A stretch of 64,000 nt of DNA from positions 1,364,001-1,428,000 of the forward strand of contig NC_011832.1 in the NCBI RefSeq assembly GCF_000021965.1, read 5' to 3'. This stretch comes from Methanosphaerula palustris E1-9c (GTDB lineage Archaea > Halobacteriota > Methanomicrobia > Methanomicrobiales > Methanospirillaceae). This document shows, piece by piece, positions 29,703 to 38,000 of the stretch (positions are counted from its first letter, which is position 1; each line of letters begins with the position of its first letter). A model generated the notes under the pieces. The model ran no database searches, was not told where the DNA came from, and saw only the letters and a list, made by a program, of their open reading frames with translations. A program made the position numbers and the translations under genes.

Positions 29703-29903
29703 ATGTCAGCAGTCAAGCGGATACCTGTCACCGAAGCGGTATGGAAGGGACTTGCGGAGATGCGATCGGCAGGCCAGACCTATACCGATCTTCTAGCAGA
29801 GATGATCGATGACCGGAAGCATCGCCGGCTGGAGGAGGATGTCAGGAAGTGGAGCGGTCGGAAGAAAGATGGTTACGTTTCACTTTCGGAGATTGAGGAT
29901 TGA
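29703..29903 (+). CDS. Antitoxin of a RelE-type toxin-antitoxin pair, 66 residues
   Basis: The protein reads MSAVKRIPVTEAVWKGLAEM and goes on with a TYTDLLAEMIDD helix, a pattern of ribbon-helix-helix/VapB-like archaeal antitoxins: a short basic DNA-binding N terminus and an acidic, flexible C terminus (SLSEIED). Its TGA stop overlaps the TTG start of the downstream toxin frame (TTGA), the usual coupling of such pairs. It should bind its toxin and repress its own promoter. The toxin gene is frameshifted, so this antitoxin may now lack a partner. Confidence 0.75.
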   Translation: MSAVKRIPVTEAVWKGLAEMRSAGQTYTDLLAEMIDDRKHRRLEEDVRKWSGRKKDGYVSLSEIED

Positions 29904-30183
29904 CGTTTGATCTTATCATCTGGCGTGAATTGTCTGATGAGATCAATCGTCTGTCTGAGAAGACACAACGGTTCATCAAGACCCCCCAGAACGGGTTGAG
30001 GATGATCCCTTTCCGGGAAGTCAGGGGGATATCGATAAAGAGGTCTTACGAGGCGGTTCTGTCATCTACCGGCTTCATCTCTCCCGAAGGTATACTGTTT
30101 TTTATGATATCGATAAAGAGGGAGAGTTGGTTATTGTCCTGGAGATCCTGTCGATAGAGCAGGCTCATAAGATATACGGGTAG
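29900..30183 (+). pseudogene. RelE/ParE-family toxin, frameshifted
   Basis: Translation from TTG at 29900 gives MTFDLIIWRELSDEINRLSEKTQRFIK in the normal toxin frame. The rest of the family pattern (DPFPGSQGDIDKEV, VIYRLHLSRRYTVFYDID, ILSIEQAHKIYG, then TAG at 30181) is in the -1 frame. The switch falls between the FIK helix and DDPFPG, next to a run of six C (29982-29987), so loss of one base in the run explains it. The catalytic-type ending (YTVFY and EQAHKIY) is intact. It is either inactivated or read through by -1 slippage at the C run. Confidence 0.8.
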
Positions 30184-30283
30184 TATTGACCTGTTTCTTG
30201 TTGATTTTCTGGTCTCTCATTCTGGGGCATATGGGGTTTCGAGTCGTCACTGATCTGGAACCATCGGTGACTATTACACCACA

Positions 30284-30316
30284 TTACAGGTTTTGATAGG
30301 TGCCGGAGCCGGCTGG
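30284..30316 (+). repeat. Direct repeat, left copy, flanking the Fic gene
   Basis: TTACAGGTTTTGATAGGTG followed by CCGGAGCCGGCTGG recurs at 31766-31802 with three differences and a four-base insertion. The two copies are in the same orientation and enclose the Fic gene, as a target duplication or recombination junction would. Confidence 0.65.
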
Positions 30317-30397
30317 CCGTGCATCCGGCGGACGACCAGCAGCTCGCGGAGCCCAGGACTGCACTGTCCCGGAAGGGGGTCCCTGTTCCAGAACCTG

Positions 30398-31729
30398 TTA
30401 CTGGTCTCTTTGCTGGTACAGGAAGACCTGCCGTTTTCCATCCCGCATCGACCGCACCCTCCCGAGCCGCTCGAGTGTCTGCAGGTCGTGTCGTGCCGTC
30501 TGGAGCGCCACATGATAGGTGCCGGCGATCTCGGCGACGGTGAACGGCTGGAACGGGTGGGTGATGAACTCCTTCAGGATCGCTGCCTGCCGGAACGAGA
30601 GCCCCGGCAATTCCTCGACGAGCCGGAGCGACGCCTCTTCCTCCTGTCGTTTCGTCGCGATGTACTTCCGGAGGGAGTCGAGCGCCCGGCCGATCGTCCT
30701 GAGGTTGAAGTCGATGAAGTAGGTCATGTCGTTGCCGTCGGTCTCTGCGAACAGGTAGGCCCGTGTATACTGTGCCGGCGCATCGAGGAAGAGGCGCGAG
30801 ATCGAGAGGTATTCGAAGAGGTCGTACCGGTGCTTGAGGACGAACCAGTAGAAGAGCGCCCGGGCCATCCGCCCGTTCCCGTCGTTGAACGGATGGATGT
30901 ACCCGATCAGGAAGTGGATCACGATCGCCTTGACGATCGGGTGCACGAACGTCTCCTCATCATTCGCGAACCGGCAGAGGTCGTCGATCATCGGGGGGAT
31001 CTGATTGAAATCGGGCGGATCATGATAGACCACCGTCTGGTCGGCCCTGTCCTTGACCAGGATCTCGTTCGATTCGCGGAACTCTGTCTCGTCCGCCGTC
31101 TCTTCGAGCGTCCCCCGCGTGATCTCCTCGTGAATCTCCCGGATCAACGCAGGGGTCAGGGGCTTGTCGCGGATCTCCTGGAGCCAGGTGATCGTCAGGT
31201 AGTTGTTCCAAATCATCCGTTCTCCGTTCGTCCGCGGCTGTTTCCCTTCGCGCAGGAACTTCTTGGCCACGTCGCGTGTCGTCGCTGCACCCTCGAGCCT
31301 GCTCGACGCGATCGCCTCCTCCATCAGCGAGTCGATCAGGTACTGCTGCTTCGCCGTCTCGCTCGGCGGCATCCCCATGAACCCGTCGAAGGTCGCCGGC
31401 GACGATTTGTCCACCAGGTGCAGTGCCTGTTGGAATCGCTCGAGCACGGCGAAGCCGAAGGATTCGGGGCCGATCCGGATCGTCCTGAACTGGCTTGACC
31501 TGAGGAATTTTAAGAGCAGCCAGAAGATGGCCGGGTCGACCGGCAGATTCTTCCGCCGCAGGTCGTCCCAGTGGATGTATTCCAGTTCGTTGTACTTCCG
31601 CACCAGCACCACAATCGATCCGGCTTCCGGGCCGGTATTATGGTACTGCTGGAGCAGGTCCATGAACTCCTTGTAATGGGTTGCGAGCAGTTCCTTCTCG
31701 TCCGGGGGCTTCTCTGGGATTCGTGTCAT
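30398..31729 (-). CDS. Fic-family protein with C-terminal winged helix
   Basis: The 443-residue protein has the complete Fic active site HPFNDGNGRMAR starting at His279, which transfers AMP from ATP to a hydroxyl of a target protein. An upstream SSRLEG (142-147) fits the (S/T)xxxE(G/N) inhibitory helix, so it is a class II Fic restrained by Glu146. The C terminus (about 370-440; SFRQAAILKEF, TVAEIAGTYHVALQTARHDL) is a winged helix, so it may also bind DNA. A perfect palindrome lies 18-42 bases upstream of its ATG and is a natural operator. It stands alone, without a separate antitoxin, and lies between two direct repeats. The target protein is unknown. Confidence 0.92.
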   Translation of the reverse strand: MTRIPEKPPDEKELLATHYKEFMDLLQQYHNTGPEAGSIVVLVRKYNELEYIHWDDLRRKNLPVDPAIFWLLLKFLRSSQFRTIRIGPESFGFAVLERFQQALHLVDKSSPATFDGFMGMPPSETAKQQYLIDSLMEEAIASSRLEGAATTRDVAKKFLREGKQPRTNGERMIWNNYLTITWLQEIRDKPLTPALIREIHEEITRGTLEETADETEFRESNEILVKDRADQTVVYHDPPDFNQIPPMIDDLCRFANDEETFVHPIVKAIVIHFLIGYIHPFNDGNGRMARALFYWFVLKHRYDLFEYLSISRLFLDAPAQYTRAYLFAETDGNDMTYFIDFNLRTIGRALDSLRKYIATKRQEEEASLRLVEELPGLSFRQAAILKEFITHPFQPFTVAEIAGTYHVALQTARHDLQTLERLGRVRSMRDGKRQVFLYQQRDQ

Positions 31730-31746
31730 CGATGATCTGTAACTAT

Positions 31747-31771
31747 CTGTAAATGTTACAACAATTTACAG
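31747..31771 (-). promoter_or_regulatory. Palindromic operator upstream of the Fic gene
   Basis: CTGTAAAT and ATTTACAG form a perfect 8-base inverted repeat with a 9-base spacer; a third half-site (GTTACAG on the gene strand) lies between it and the ATG. The position over the promoter suggests autoregulation by the winged helix of the Fic protein. Confidence 0.55.
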
Positions 31772-31802
31772 GTTTGGATAGGTGCCGGCGCCGGCCGGCT
31801 GG
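31766..31802 (+). repeat. Direct repeat, right copy, flanking the Fic gene
   Basis: See 30284-30316. This copy has GGTTTGGATAGGTGCCGG and an extra CCGG. Its left end overlaps the half-site of the Fic palindrome. Confidence 0.65.
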
Positions 31803-32005
31803 TCGACGATCCAGGGAACCAGTGCCTCGAGGCCCCCGTCGCCATTGAGATCCTCATAGCGCCTGTCATTAGTGAGATCCCGGGGGTGTTTCCACCTGAG
31901 GGGATGTGAGGCATCGTGGCGACGGGCGTGACGGTGTGAACGTCTGGATCCGGTTGTTCCCCGTGTCGGTGACGAGGATATTACCGGCGTTGTCCATCGT
32001 GACAT
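31803..32005 (-). pseudogene. Remnant of an NHL-repeat/dockerin gene
   Basis: On the minus strand the DNA reads VDNAGNILVTDTGNNRIQ (an NHL blade like those of the gene at 26762-28792), then stops, and in another frame DLTNDRRYEDLNGDG and LVPWIVDQP, a dockerin-type end. It is the worn 3' end of a paralogue. Confidence 0.6.
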
Positions 32006-32163
32006 GTATCCTCCAATCAGACCATCAACCACTTCTCACGAGATGGATTCAGAATCATCTGATATTACTTTAAATATTTGTGAAGAAAATTAGGCGTGAT
32101 CGATCGCCTCTTCAAATCATTACCAGGATAAACGATGGAAAGGCGGTCCAGGTGGAGAAAGAT

Positions 32164-33072
32164 ATGAAGAAGGAAATCCTTTTCACGGTTCTTCTGGTCA
32201 TTGTTCTCGTCATAGCAGGGTGTACTTCCGGGCCAGGGCAGTCTGTCAGTCAGAAGAACACGACGATTGTTGTCGGAGCAAAGACGTTTAACGAACAGTA
32301 CATCCTGTCAGAGATGATAGCACAGATCCTCAAAGACAACGGGTACCAGGCCGTGGTGAAGTCCGGGCTGAACGACGGGACGCTCTTTGAAGGGATAAAG
32401 AACGGTCAGGTTGGAGTGTACGTCGAATATACCGGGACTGCCTATTCTCAGCTCCTCAAGCTGCCGGCGTTGCAGACCTGGGACCCTGACGTGGTCTCGG
32501 CAAAGGTGAAGGAGGGTCTTGCCGGGGAGAATATCACGGTTCTCTCACAGATCGGATTCAGGGATGACTACACAATCGCAGTCAGGGAGGACTGGGCAGT
32601 GAGCCATAACAATGTCTCCACCATCAGCGAGCTCGTCCCGTATGCAAAGGACCTTGTCTTTGGGAGCGATCTCGTCTTCCATGAACGCGAAGACGGGTTG
32701 CCAAGCCTCCAGAAGGTCTACGGGCTCACATTTAAGGACGTGAAACCGATGTCCCCTACCCTGATGTACGAGGCGATCAAGAACGGGCAGGTCGATGTGA
32801 TCCCACCATATACAACCGATTCGAGGGTTGACCTTTACAAACTGCGTACACTCAGGGATGATCGTTCGGCAATGCCTCCATACCATGCGATCCTTCTTGC
32901 CAATGCAGGGCTTGCGAAGAACCCTGGCGTGGTGCAGGCGCTCGCTGTCCTGAACGGAAAAATTGACACGACGACGATGCGGGAGTTGAACCGGCAGTTC
33001 GATATCGATAAGAGGGACGCGCAGGAGATCGCCCATACCTACCTGGTCCAGCAGGGGATCATCAAGGGCTGA
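32164..33072 (+). CDS. Osmoprotectant ABC transporter substrate-binding lipoprotein (OpuCC/OsmX type)
   Basis: The ATG at 32164 follows GGTGGAG; a longer in-frame start at 32080 lacks a ribosome site and would bury the signal. The 302-residue protein has a lipoprotein signal (about 1-20, VLLVIVLVIAGC lipobox) and the quaternary-amine binding fold: GAKTFNEQYILSEM, then VYVEYTGTAY, and GQVDVIPPYTTDSR. It captures compatible solutes such as glycine betaine or choline outside the membrane and hands them to the permeases encoded downstream. The gene is first in a four-gene operon, three bases from the ATPase gene. Confidence 0.9.
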   Translation: MKKEILFTVLLVIVLVIAGCTSGPGQSVSQKNTTIVVGAKTFNEQYILSEMIAQILKDNGYQAVVKSGLNDGTLFEGIKNGQVGVYVEYTGTAYSQLLKLPALQTWDPDVVSAKVKEGLAGENITVLSQIGFRDDYTIAVREDWAVSHNNVSTISELVPYAKDLVFGSDLVFHEREDGLPSLQKVYGLTFKDVKPMSPTLMYEAIKNGQVDVIPPYTTDSRVDLYKLRTLRDDRSAMPPYHAILLANAGLAKNPGVVQALAVLNGKIDTTTMRELNRQFDIDKRDAQEIAHTYLVQQGIIKG

Positions 33073-33075
33073 CTG

Positions 33076-34185
33076 ATGCAGAACAACCGACCATTCGAAC
33101 GGATTGACACGATTTTCCTCGACCGGGTGACCAAGCGGTACGGCTCGGTAGCAGCGGTGGAGAACCTCTCGCTTGAGATCGACGGGGGTGAACTGATCTG
33201 CCTGATCGGGGGATCAGGCTCAGGGAAGACGACCACACTCAGAATGTGTAATCGGCTCATCGAGCCCGACTCCGGACGTGTGCTGATCAACGGGGCCGAT
33301 CTAAAGACGATCGACCCGGTCAGACTGCGCAGGCACACCGGGTACGTGATCCAGTCGATCGGTCTCTTTCCTCATATGACGGTCGGGGAGAACATCGGGC
33401 TGATCCCACACCGTGAGGGATGGGATGAAGAGCGTGTAAAAAAAAGGGTCAGTGAACTGCTCCGGCTGGTCGCCCTCCCCCCGGAGACCTTCCTCTCCCG
33501 GTATCCCCGTGAGCTCTCAGGGGGGCAGCAGCAGCGGGTCGGTCTCGCCCGGGCCCTCGCGATGGACCCCCCGCTGCTGCTGATGGACGAGCCGTTCGGG
33601 GCACTCGACCCGCTGCTCCGTCACCAGTTACAGGATGAGTTTCTTAAGATCAAGCAGGTGATCGGGCGGACGATCCTCTTTGTGACCCATGACCTTGAAG
33701 AAGCATTCCGGCTCGGGGACCGGGTGGCCGTTCTCGATCAGGGACGACTGGTGCAGGTTGGTACCCCCGATGAACTCCTCTTCTCACCTGTCAACGCAGC
33801 AGTGGCGAATCTGTTCGGTTCCGGGGCAAAGTACAGGCATCTCGACCGGTTGACAGTCCGTGACCTGATGAGCCGGGTCCTGGTCCTGGACGGGGGGGTC
33901 TCCGCAGGTAATGCCGCCATCCTGCTCGATCAAAGACAGAGCTCCATCGCAGCCATTGTCTCTGATGGGGTGGCCCAGGGGGTGATCGAGAGAGACGGGC
34001 TGACAGCAGGGGAGCAGGCGATCAGCACCCTTGCCACCGATGTTCCGATGGTTGCCGCCAGCGATGGGGCGGAGGCGACGATCCGGATGCTCAGGGATCT
34101 GGCAGCCCCCTTCGCCCTGGTGATGGAGCACGATCATCCGGTTGGGATTCTGAACCCGGCAGAGGCGCTGCTTTCACTGGTGTAG
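33076..34185 (+). CDS. Osmoprotectant ABC transporter ATP-binding protein (OpuCA type)
   Basis: The 369-residue protein has all ABC motifs: Walker A GGSGSGKTT (45-53), Q-loop YVIQSIGLFP, signature LSGGQQQRVGLARAL, Walker B LLLMDEPFGALDP and switch His in VTHDLEEAF. The last about 110 residues form a pair of weak CBS-like repeats (TVRDLMSRVLVLD and later PMVAASDGAEAT), which in this family sense ionic strength and gate transport. It powers uptake of betaine-type solutes across the membrane together with the two permeases that follow. Confidence 0.93.
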   Translation: MQNNRPFERIDTIFLDRVTKRYGSVAAVENLSLEIDGGELICLIGGSGSGKTTTLRMCNRLIEPDSGRVLINGADLKTIDPVRLRRHTGYVIQSIGLFPHMTVGENIGLIPHREGWDEERVKKRVSELLRLVALPPETFLSRYPRELSGGQQQRVGLARALAMDPPLLLMDEPFGALDPLLRHQLQDEFLKIKQVIGRTILFVTHDLEEAFRLGDRVAVLDQGRLVQVGTPDELLFSPVNAAVANLFGSGAKYRHLDRLTVRDLMSRVLVLDGGVSAGNAAILLDQRQSSIAAIVSDGVAQGVIERDGLTAGEQAISTLATDVPMVAASDGAEATIRMLRDLAAPFALVMEHDHPVGILNPAEALLSLV

Positions 34186-34194
34186 GGCCTTGTT

Positions 34195-34851
34195 ATGGCA
34201 ACGATCGACGCAAATAGCCAGATTCTGGATCTCTGGACCAGGTATCATCTCTTCGACCGGACAGTCGAACATCTCGCGATCTTCGGGGTCGCTTTTATCG
34301 TTGCGGTCATCATCGGCCTCTGTATAGGACTTCTGCTGTACCGCCGCCAGGCCGCCTCCACCCTCACATTCGGAGGGCTCTCTGTCCTTGAGATGGTCCC
34401 TGACCTTGCGCTGCTCGCCCTTCTGATCCCGGTGGTCGGGATCGGGACCGTTCCCACGATCCTCGCCTGCATCGGCTACTCGGTGCTCCCTGTAGCACGG
34501 AACACCTATGCCGGACTGGTCCATGTCTCAGCGACACATCTCGATGTCGGTGCCGGGATCGGTCTCGACGAGCAGGAGACCCTGTTTCTGGTGCGGTTCC
34601 CTCTTGCCCTCCCCCTGATCGTCGGCGGTTGCAGGATCGCTGTGGTCTTCTGCATGGGGACCGTCACCCTCGGCGGACTGATTGGGGCCGGCGGTCTCGG
34701 GGGACCGCTCCAGACCGGGATAGCTACCAACAATCAGCCGCTCCTCCTGCTGACCGGCATCTGGATTGGTGTGCTCGCCGTGATCCTCGATGGGTTTGCA
34801 GGGATTGTCGAAGGTTGGGTCAGCAGGAGGTATGGCCTGTGGTCCTCCTGA
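34195..34851 (+). CDS. Osmoprotectant ABC transporter permease (first)
   Basis: This 218-residue membrane protein has five or six hydrophobic helices and the inner-membrane permease signature near ATHLDVGAGIGLDEQETLFLV (the EAA-like loop that contacts the ATPase). It belongs to the OpuCB/OpuCD class. Its 3' end overlaps the GTG start of the second permease by 13 bases, implying coupled translation. It forms the channel with that partner. Confidence 0.9.
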   Translation: MATIDANSQILDLWTRYHLFDRTVEHLAIFGVAFIVAVIIGLCIGLLLYRRQAASTLTFGGLSVLEMVPDLALLALLIPVVGIGTVPTILACIGYSVLPVARNTYAGLVHVSATHLDVGAGIGLDEQETLFLVRFPLALPLIVGGCRIAVVFCMGTVTLGGLIGAGGLGGPLQTGIATNNQPLLLLTGIWIGVLAVILDGFAGIVEGWVSRRYGLWSS

Positions 34852-35453
34852 GTACGCTCCTTGCAGCCATCGGGGATCATATCCTCCTCGCCTATTCGGC
34901 ACTGCTGGTGAGCATCCTCCTCGCAGTCCCACTGACCCTGCTCATGCTGTACTGCAGACCTGCTGCACGGGTGATCATGCCGGTTACCAACCTGGTCCAG
35001 GCAGTGCCCAGCCTCGCGGTGGTGGCGCTGATTGTGCCGCTGATCGGGATAGGGTTCTACCCGGCTGTTATCGCGATAGTCCTCAGGGCACTCCTCCCGC
35101 TCGTCAAGAATACCTGGGTCGGCCTGGTCAGCATCGACCCGGCAGAGATCGACGCGGCGAACGGACTCGGACTTACCCGGTGGGAGATCCTCCGGTATAT
35201 CAGGGCCCCTCACGCCCTCCCACCCTTCTTTGCCGGGGTCAGATTCGCCGCGATCCTTGCCAACAGCCTGGCCGTACTGACTGCAATCATCGGCAGCGGA
35301 GGTCTCGGGTCCCTGGTCTTTGAGGGGCTCGCAGGGATGAACACCGTGACGCTGGCAGCGGGGGCGGTTCCTGCGATCCTGCTTGCCCTGACGGTCGACC
35401 TGCTGCTCGGGCGGGCTGAGCAGGCAGTGATCCTTCGGGGGATTGATGACTGA
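34839..35453 (+). CDS. Osmoprotectant ABC transporter permease (second)
   Basis: The GTG at 34839 follows AGGAGG (34825-34830) and is the best start: residues beyond it (LLSTLLAAIGDHILLAYSALL) match the usual N terminus, whereas earlier in-frame starts would add an unrelated stretch. The 204-residue protein has about five helices and the EAA-type loop IDPAEIDAANGLGLTRWEIL. It pairs with the first permease. Its stop overlaps the next ATG by several bases. Confidence 0.88.
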   Translation: MVLLSTLLAAIGDHILLAYSALLVSILLAVPLTLLMLYCRPAARVIMPVTNLVQAVPSLAVVALIVPLIGIGFYPAVIAIVLRALLPLVKNTWVGLVSIDPAEIDAANGLGLTRWEILRYIRAPHALPPFFAGVRFAAILANSLAVLTAIIGSGGLGSLVFEGLAGMNTVTLAAGAVPAILLALTVDLLLGRAEQAVILRGIDD

Positions 35454-36648
35454 TCTCCGGATCACCCCCCTGCTGGCTCTTCAGGTCGTGATCTTCACCG
35501 ATACCTTCTCATTCGGGGTGGTACTCCCCTTCATGGTCTTTCTGGTGAGCGGTTTCGGGGGGGACGCCCTGGCCTTCGGAGCCATCGGCGCAATCTATCC
35601 GTTCTTCCAGACGATCAGCGCTCCGGTCCTTGGTCGCTGGTCTGACAAGGTGGGGAAGAGCCGGGTGCTGCTGATCTCGCAGGCCGGGACTGCTCTCTCC
35701 TGGTTGCTCTTTCTGGGCATCTTCTTCCTCCCGTCCACCGAGGTCTTCGGACTGCCGCTTCCGATCATCCTGATGCTTGGTGCCCGGGCAGTCGATGGCA
35801 TCACCGGCGGCAATGTCGGCGTCGCAAACGCCTGCCTCGGGGACCTGATCCCGGAGGCCGAACGGACAATGGCATTCGGACGGTTGAACGTCGCCTCGAA
35901 CACCGGCTACATCCTCGGGCCGGCGATCGCCGGGGTGGTCGCCTGGTCAGGCGGGTCGCTGATGGTCCCGGTGCTGCTTGCCCTGATGGTCTCTGCTGCT
36001 GGTGTCGTGATGATCCGGGTCGGGTTGCCGGATATCTGCAGAACCCGGGCGACTGGAGAGGCCGGCACTGGCCTTTTCAATCTCTTCAGGCGCCGCGGGG
36101 TCAGATCGCTGCTGGGGTTGACACTGCTGTACTTCCTGGCCTTCAACATCTTCTACACCGCGTTTCCGGTGGACGCAGCCGGCCGGCTGGGTTGGTCGGC
36201 GGCGACCCTCGGCCTCTACTTTGCCTTCCTCTCCGGGGTGATGGTCGTGGTACAGGGGCCGGTACTGAAACGTGCTGCAGAACGGTGGAGCCCCCGGACC
36301 CTGTTGATCGGCGGGGCACTGGTGCTGGCAGTCGGGTTCGCCCTGCTCTGGTTTGGGCAGACCACGACCGGGATATCGGCTGCGATCCTCTTTTCCCTCG
36401 GCAACGGTCTGGCCTGGCCCTCGTTTCTGACATTACTCTCGCTCAGTGTCGGGCCCGACGAGCAGGGGGCCGTCCAGGGGGCAGCCAGTGGGGTCGGGTC
36501 GTTCGCGAGTATCATCGGGTTGCTGCTCGGAGGGGTCCTGTATCTTGCGATCGGTCCGTCCACCTTCCTCTTCTGCACAGGAATTGTCCTGCTGACGGCC
36601 GGCCTCTTCATCGCCGGCCACTCAACCTCAGAGGAGAGAGTCCAGTGA
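35446..36648 (+). CDS. Major facilitator superfamily transporter
   Basis: The ATG at 35446 overlaps the end of the second permease gene; a TTG three bases earlier is less likely. The 400-residue protein has twelve hydrophobic helices and the motif-A loop GRWSDKVGKSRVLL between helices 2 and 3, with a related loop in the second half. The pattern resembles TetA/MdtG-type drug:proton exporters (GARAVDGITGGNVGVANACLGDL). Overlap with the osmoprotectant operon suggests co-expression, but its substrate is unknown. Confidence 0.87.
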   Translation: MTDLRITPLLALQVVIFTDTFSFGVVLPFMVFLVSGFGGDALAFGAIGAIYPFFQTISAPVLGRWSDKVGKSRVLLISQAGTALSWLLFLGIFFLPSTEVFGLPLPIILMLGARAVDGITGGNVGVANACLGDLIPEAERTMAFGRLNVASNTGYILGPAIAGVVAWSGGSLMVPVLLALMVSAAGVVMIRVGLPDICRTRATGEAGTGLFNLFRRRGVRSLLGLTLLYFLAFNIFYTAFPVDAAGRLGWSAATLGLYFAFLSGVMVVVQGPVLKRAAERWSPRTLLIGGALVLAVGFALLWFGQTTTGISAAILFSLGNGLAWPSFLTLLSLSVGPDEQGAVQGAASGVGSFASIIGLLLGGVLYLAIGPSTFLFCTGIVLLTAGLFIAGHSTSEERVQ

Positions 36649-37203
36649 GGCGACTATGGTCGTGTCGGCCGCCGGCCCCTAAGATCCCCGGTCATGCAGG
36701 ACTTTCCGGCCGGCAACTGGATCAGGGTCGAGTCACCCCTGGCCCAAATCCGGGACAAAGGACCGAAGGGTACCGGCCGTCGTGCCTCCAACGGTGTAGG
36801 TTGTCGCTGGTGTAGAGGTGACGTAGACCTGGGTGGGGAGTCATCCTGTTCGCGAAGGAAGCCAGACTGTTACGGGACTCTTCGTTTCCTGGATTCATGT
36901 TACAGCTGGCCTGTCCGGGCCCTCCGCCCCTTGTCGAAGAGGGTTTCTGGCGAGCTGCCCGGAGCCCGGACCTGGTCCGTCCGGTATATCTCCGCCCCGA
37001 CTTCTGGACTGTCGTAGGCTAGCGTGGATAGGATCTGCTGTTCAGGGGTGTAGGGCATATCGCCGTCATCCTCGTACACCCTGATACGGAACAGAATAGT
37101 CAGTTCCACCTCAGGTCAGAGCCTGGTTCTCTAACGCTGGTCTTTCGATCCCATGCACAAACATATTATTATCACCCGTGAACGTTACGGCAAAGGGGAT
37201 CGT
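36649..37203 (+). repeat. Intergenic region with a dispersed repeat copy
   Basis: Bases about 36845-36920 (TTCGCGAAGGAAGCCAGAC, TTACGGGACTCTTCGTTTCC) match 37868-37940. The rest contains only short frames; a minus-strand frame at 36900-37109 starts MELTILFRIRVYEDDGD and could be a gene end fragment. An SD-like AAAGGGGATC just before 37204 belongs to the hicB gene. Confidence 0.5.
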
Positions 37204-37452
37204 ATGTCCGAATATATGATTTCAATCAATATCGAGCACCTTGACGAGGGTGGCTATCGTGCAACAAGCGACAGCATCCAGGGACTCATCGCCCAGGGGA
37301 GAACTATTGCAGAAACGATGGAGATTGCACAGGATGTGGCAAAAAAACTTATCGAATCCTATTTCGAACATGGGGATCCTCTGCCCGAGCAGATGGTGCC
37401 GTCGACCAGATTGATAAAAAATATCAGGATCCCTGTCAGCGTCACGGTTTGA
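37204..37452 (+). CDS. hicB: HicB-family antitoxin
   Basis: The 82-residue protein starts at an ATG preceded by GGGGATC. It has the partial RNase H-like HicB fold: a strand ISINIEHLDEGGYRATS, the GLIAQGRTIAETMEIAQDVAKKLIESY helix region, and a short tail. HicB neutralises the HicA mRNA interferase. The usual HicB C-terminal DNA-binding domain is short or absent here, as in many archaeal members. The toxin frame begins four bases after its stop but is interrupted. Confidence 0.82.
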   Translation: MSEYMISINIEHLDEGGYRATSDSIQGLIAQGRTIAETMEIAQDVAKKLIESYFEHGDPLPEQMVPSTRLIKNIRIPVSVTV

Positions 37453-37456
37453 TGCA

Positions 37457-37683
37457 ATGACCCGAGTCTCGACACTCACCTCCAGCGATGTGATCGGCAT
37501 CTGAGGTCTGCAGGATTCGTCTTTGACCGGCAGGCCAAGGGGAGTCATGAGATCTGGTACAACCCTTCTCCCAGGAGAAGGACGGTAATTCCCAACCACC
37601 CGGGTGTCGATCTTTCAAAAGGTACCCTGCTCGCAATTCTCAAAGAAGCCGGACTGAGTCTTGAAGAATTTTTAAAACGTTGA
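37457..37683 (+). pseudogene. hicA: HicA-family toxin, frameshifted
   Basis: ATG at 37457 gives MTRVSTLTSSDVI and then a TGA after a few codons. From there the -1 frame continues RHLRSAGFVFDRQAKGSHEIW, then RRTVIPNHPGVDLSKGTLLAILKEAGLSLEEFLKR and TGA at 37681. This is the complete HicA double-stranded RNA-binding fold with its catalytic His (GSHEIW). Loss of one base near 37491-37496 explains the break. The toxin is dead unless the frame is restored in translation. Confidence 0.85.
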
Positions 37684-37814
37684 TATGAACTCCTACACCA
37701 GATCCTTTTTTTGATCTTTTCCGTGACTCCTCCCCTGGTTCCCGGCTCTTCCGGGTCGTCCTCATCGTGATCCCGTACGGGCGCCGGCAGCCGGCGGGGT
37801 CGGATGGGGAGCGT

Positions 37815-37945
37815 CACCGATCAGGTTCTTCTGCAGGAGGTGGCATGGGTGAGCACCGTCGTTCCTGTCGCGAAGGAAGTCCGGCCGTTACGGGACTCTT
37901 CGTTTCCTGGACCCCCGTTATGGCCGGCCCGTCCCTGTCGGCACA
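37815..37945 (+). repeat. Dispersed intergenic repeat
   Basis: The left part (GGTTCTTCTGCAGGAGGTGG and CACCGTCGTTCCTGTCGCGA) matches 26600-26650; the right part (CTGTCGCGAAGGAAG, TTACGGGACTCTTCGTTTCC, GGCCTG/GGCCGGCCCGTCC) matches 36845-36920. One frame is conserved in the two right-hand copies (REGS..VTGLFVSW), so the repeat may derive from a coding sequence. Confidence 0.6.
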
Positions 37946-38000
37946 GGGGCCTGGGTCTGGTGTGAATCAAAATCGAAACGTTTACGGTATCTGCGGTTAA

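Noticed and set aside
29982-29987. Programmed -1 frameshift at the C6 run of the RelE-type toxin
   Set aside because: The run is a weak slip site and no stem-loop is apparent after it; the other toxin breaks are of mixed sign, so mutation is more likely. It is kept only as an alternative.
30293-31498. A 401-codon open frame on the plus strand
   Set aside because: Antisense to the Fic gene, whose motif and start are certain; composition is that of a shadow.
34629-34838. Longer start for the second osmoprotectant permease
   Set aside because: It overlaps the first permease in another frame and adds Arg/Pro-rich sequence; GTG at 34839 with AGGAGG is better.
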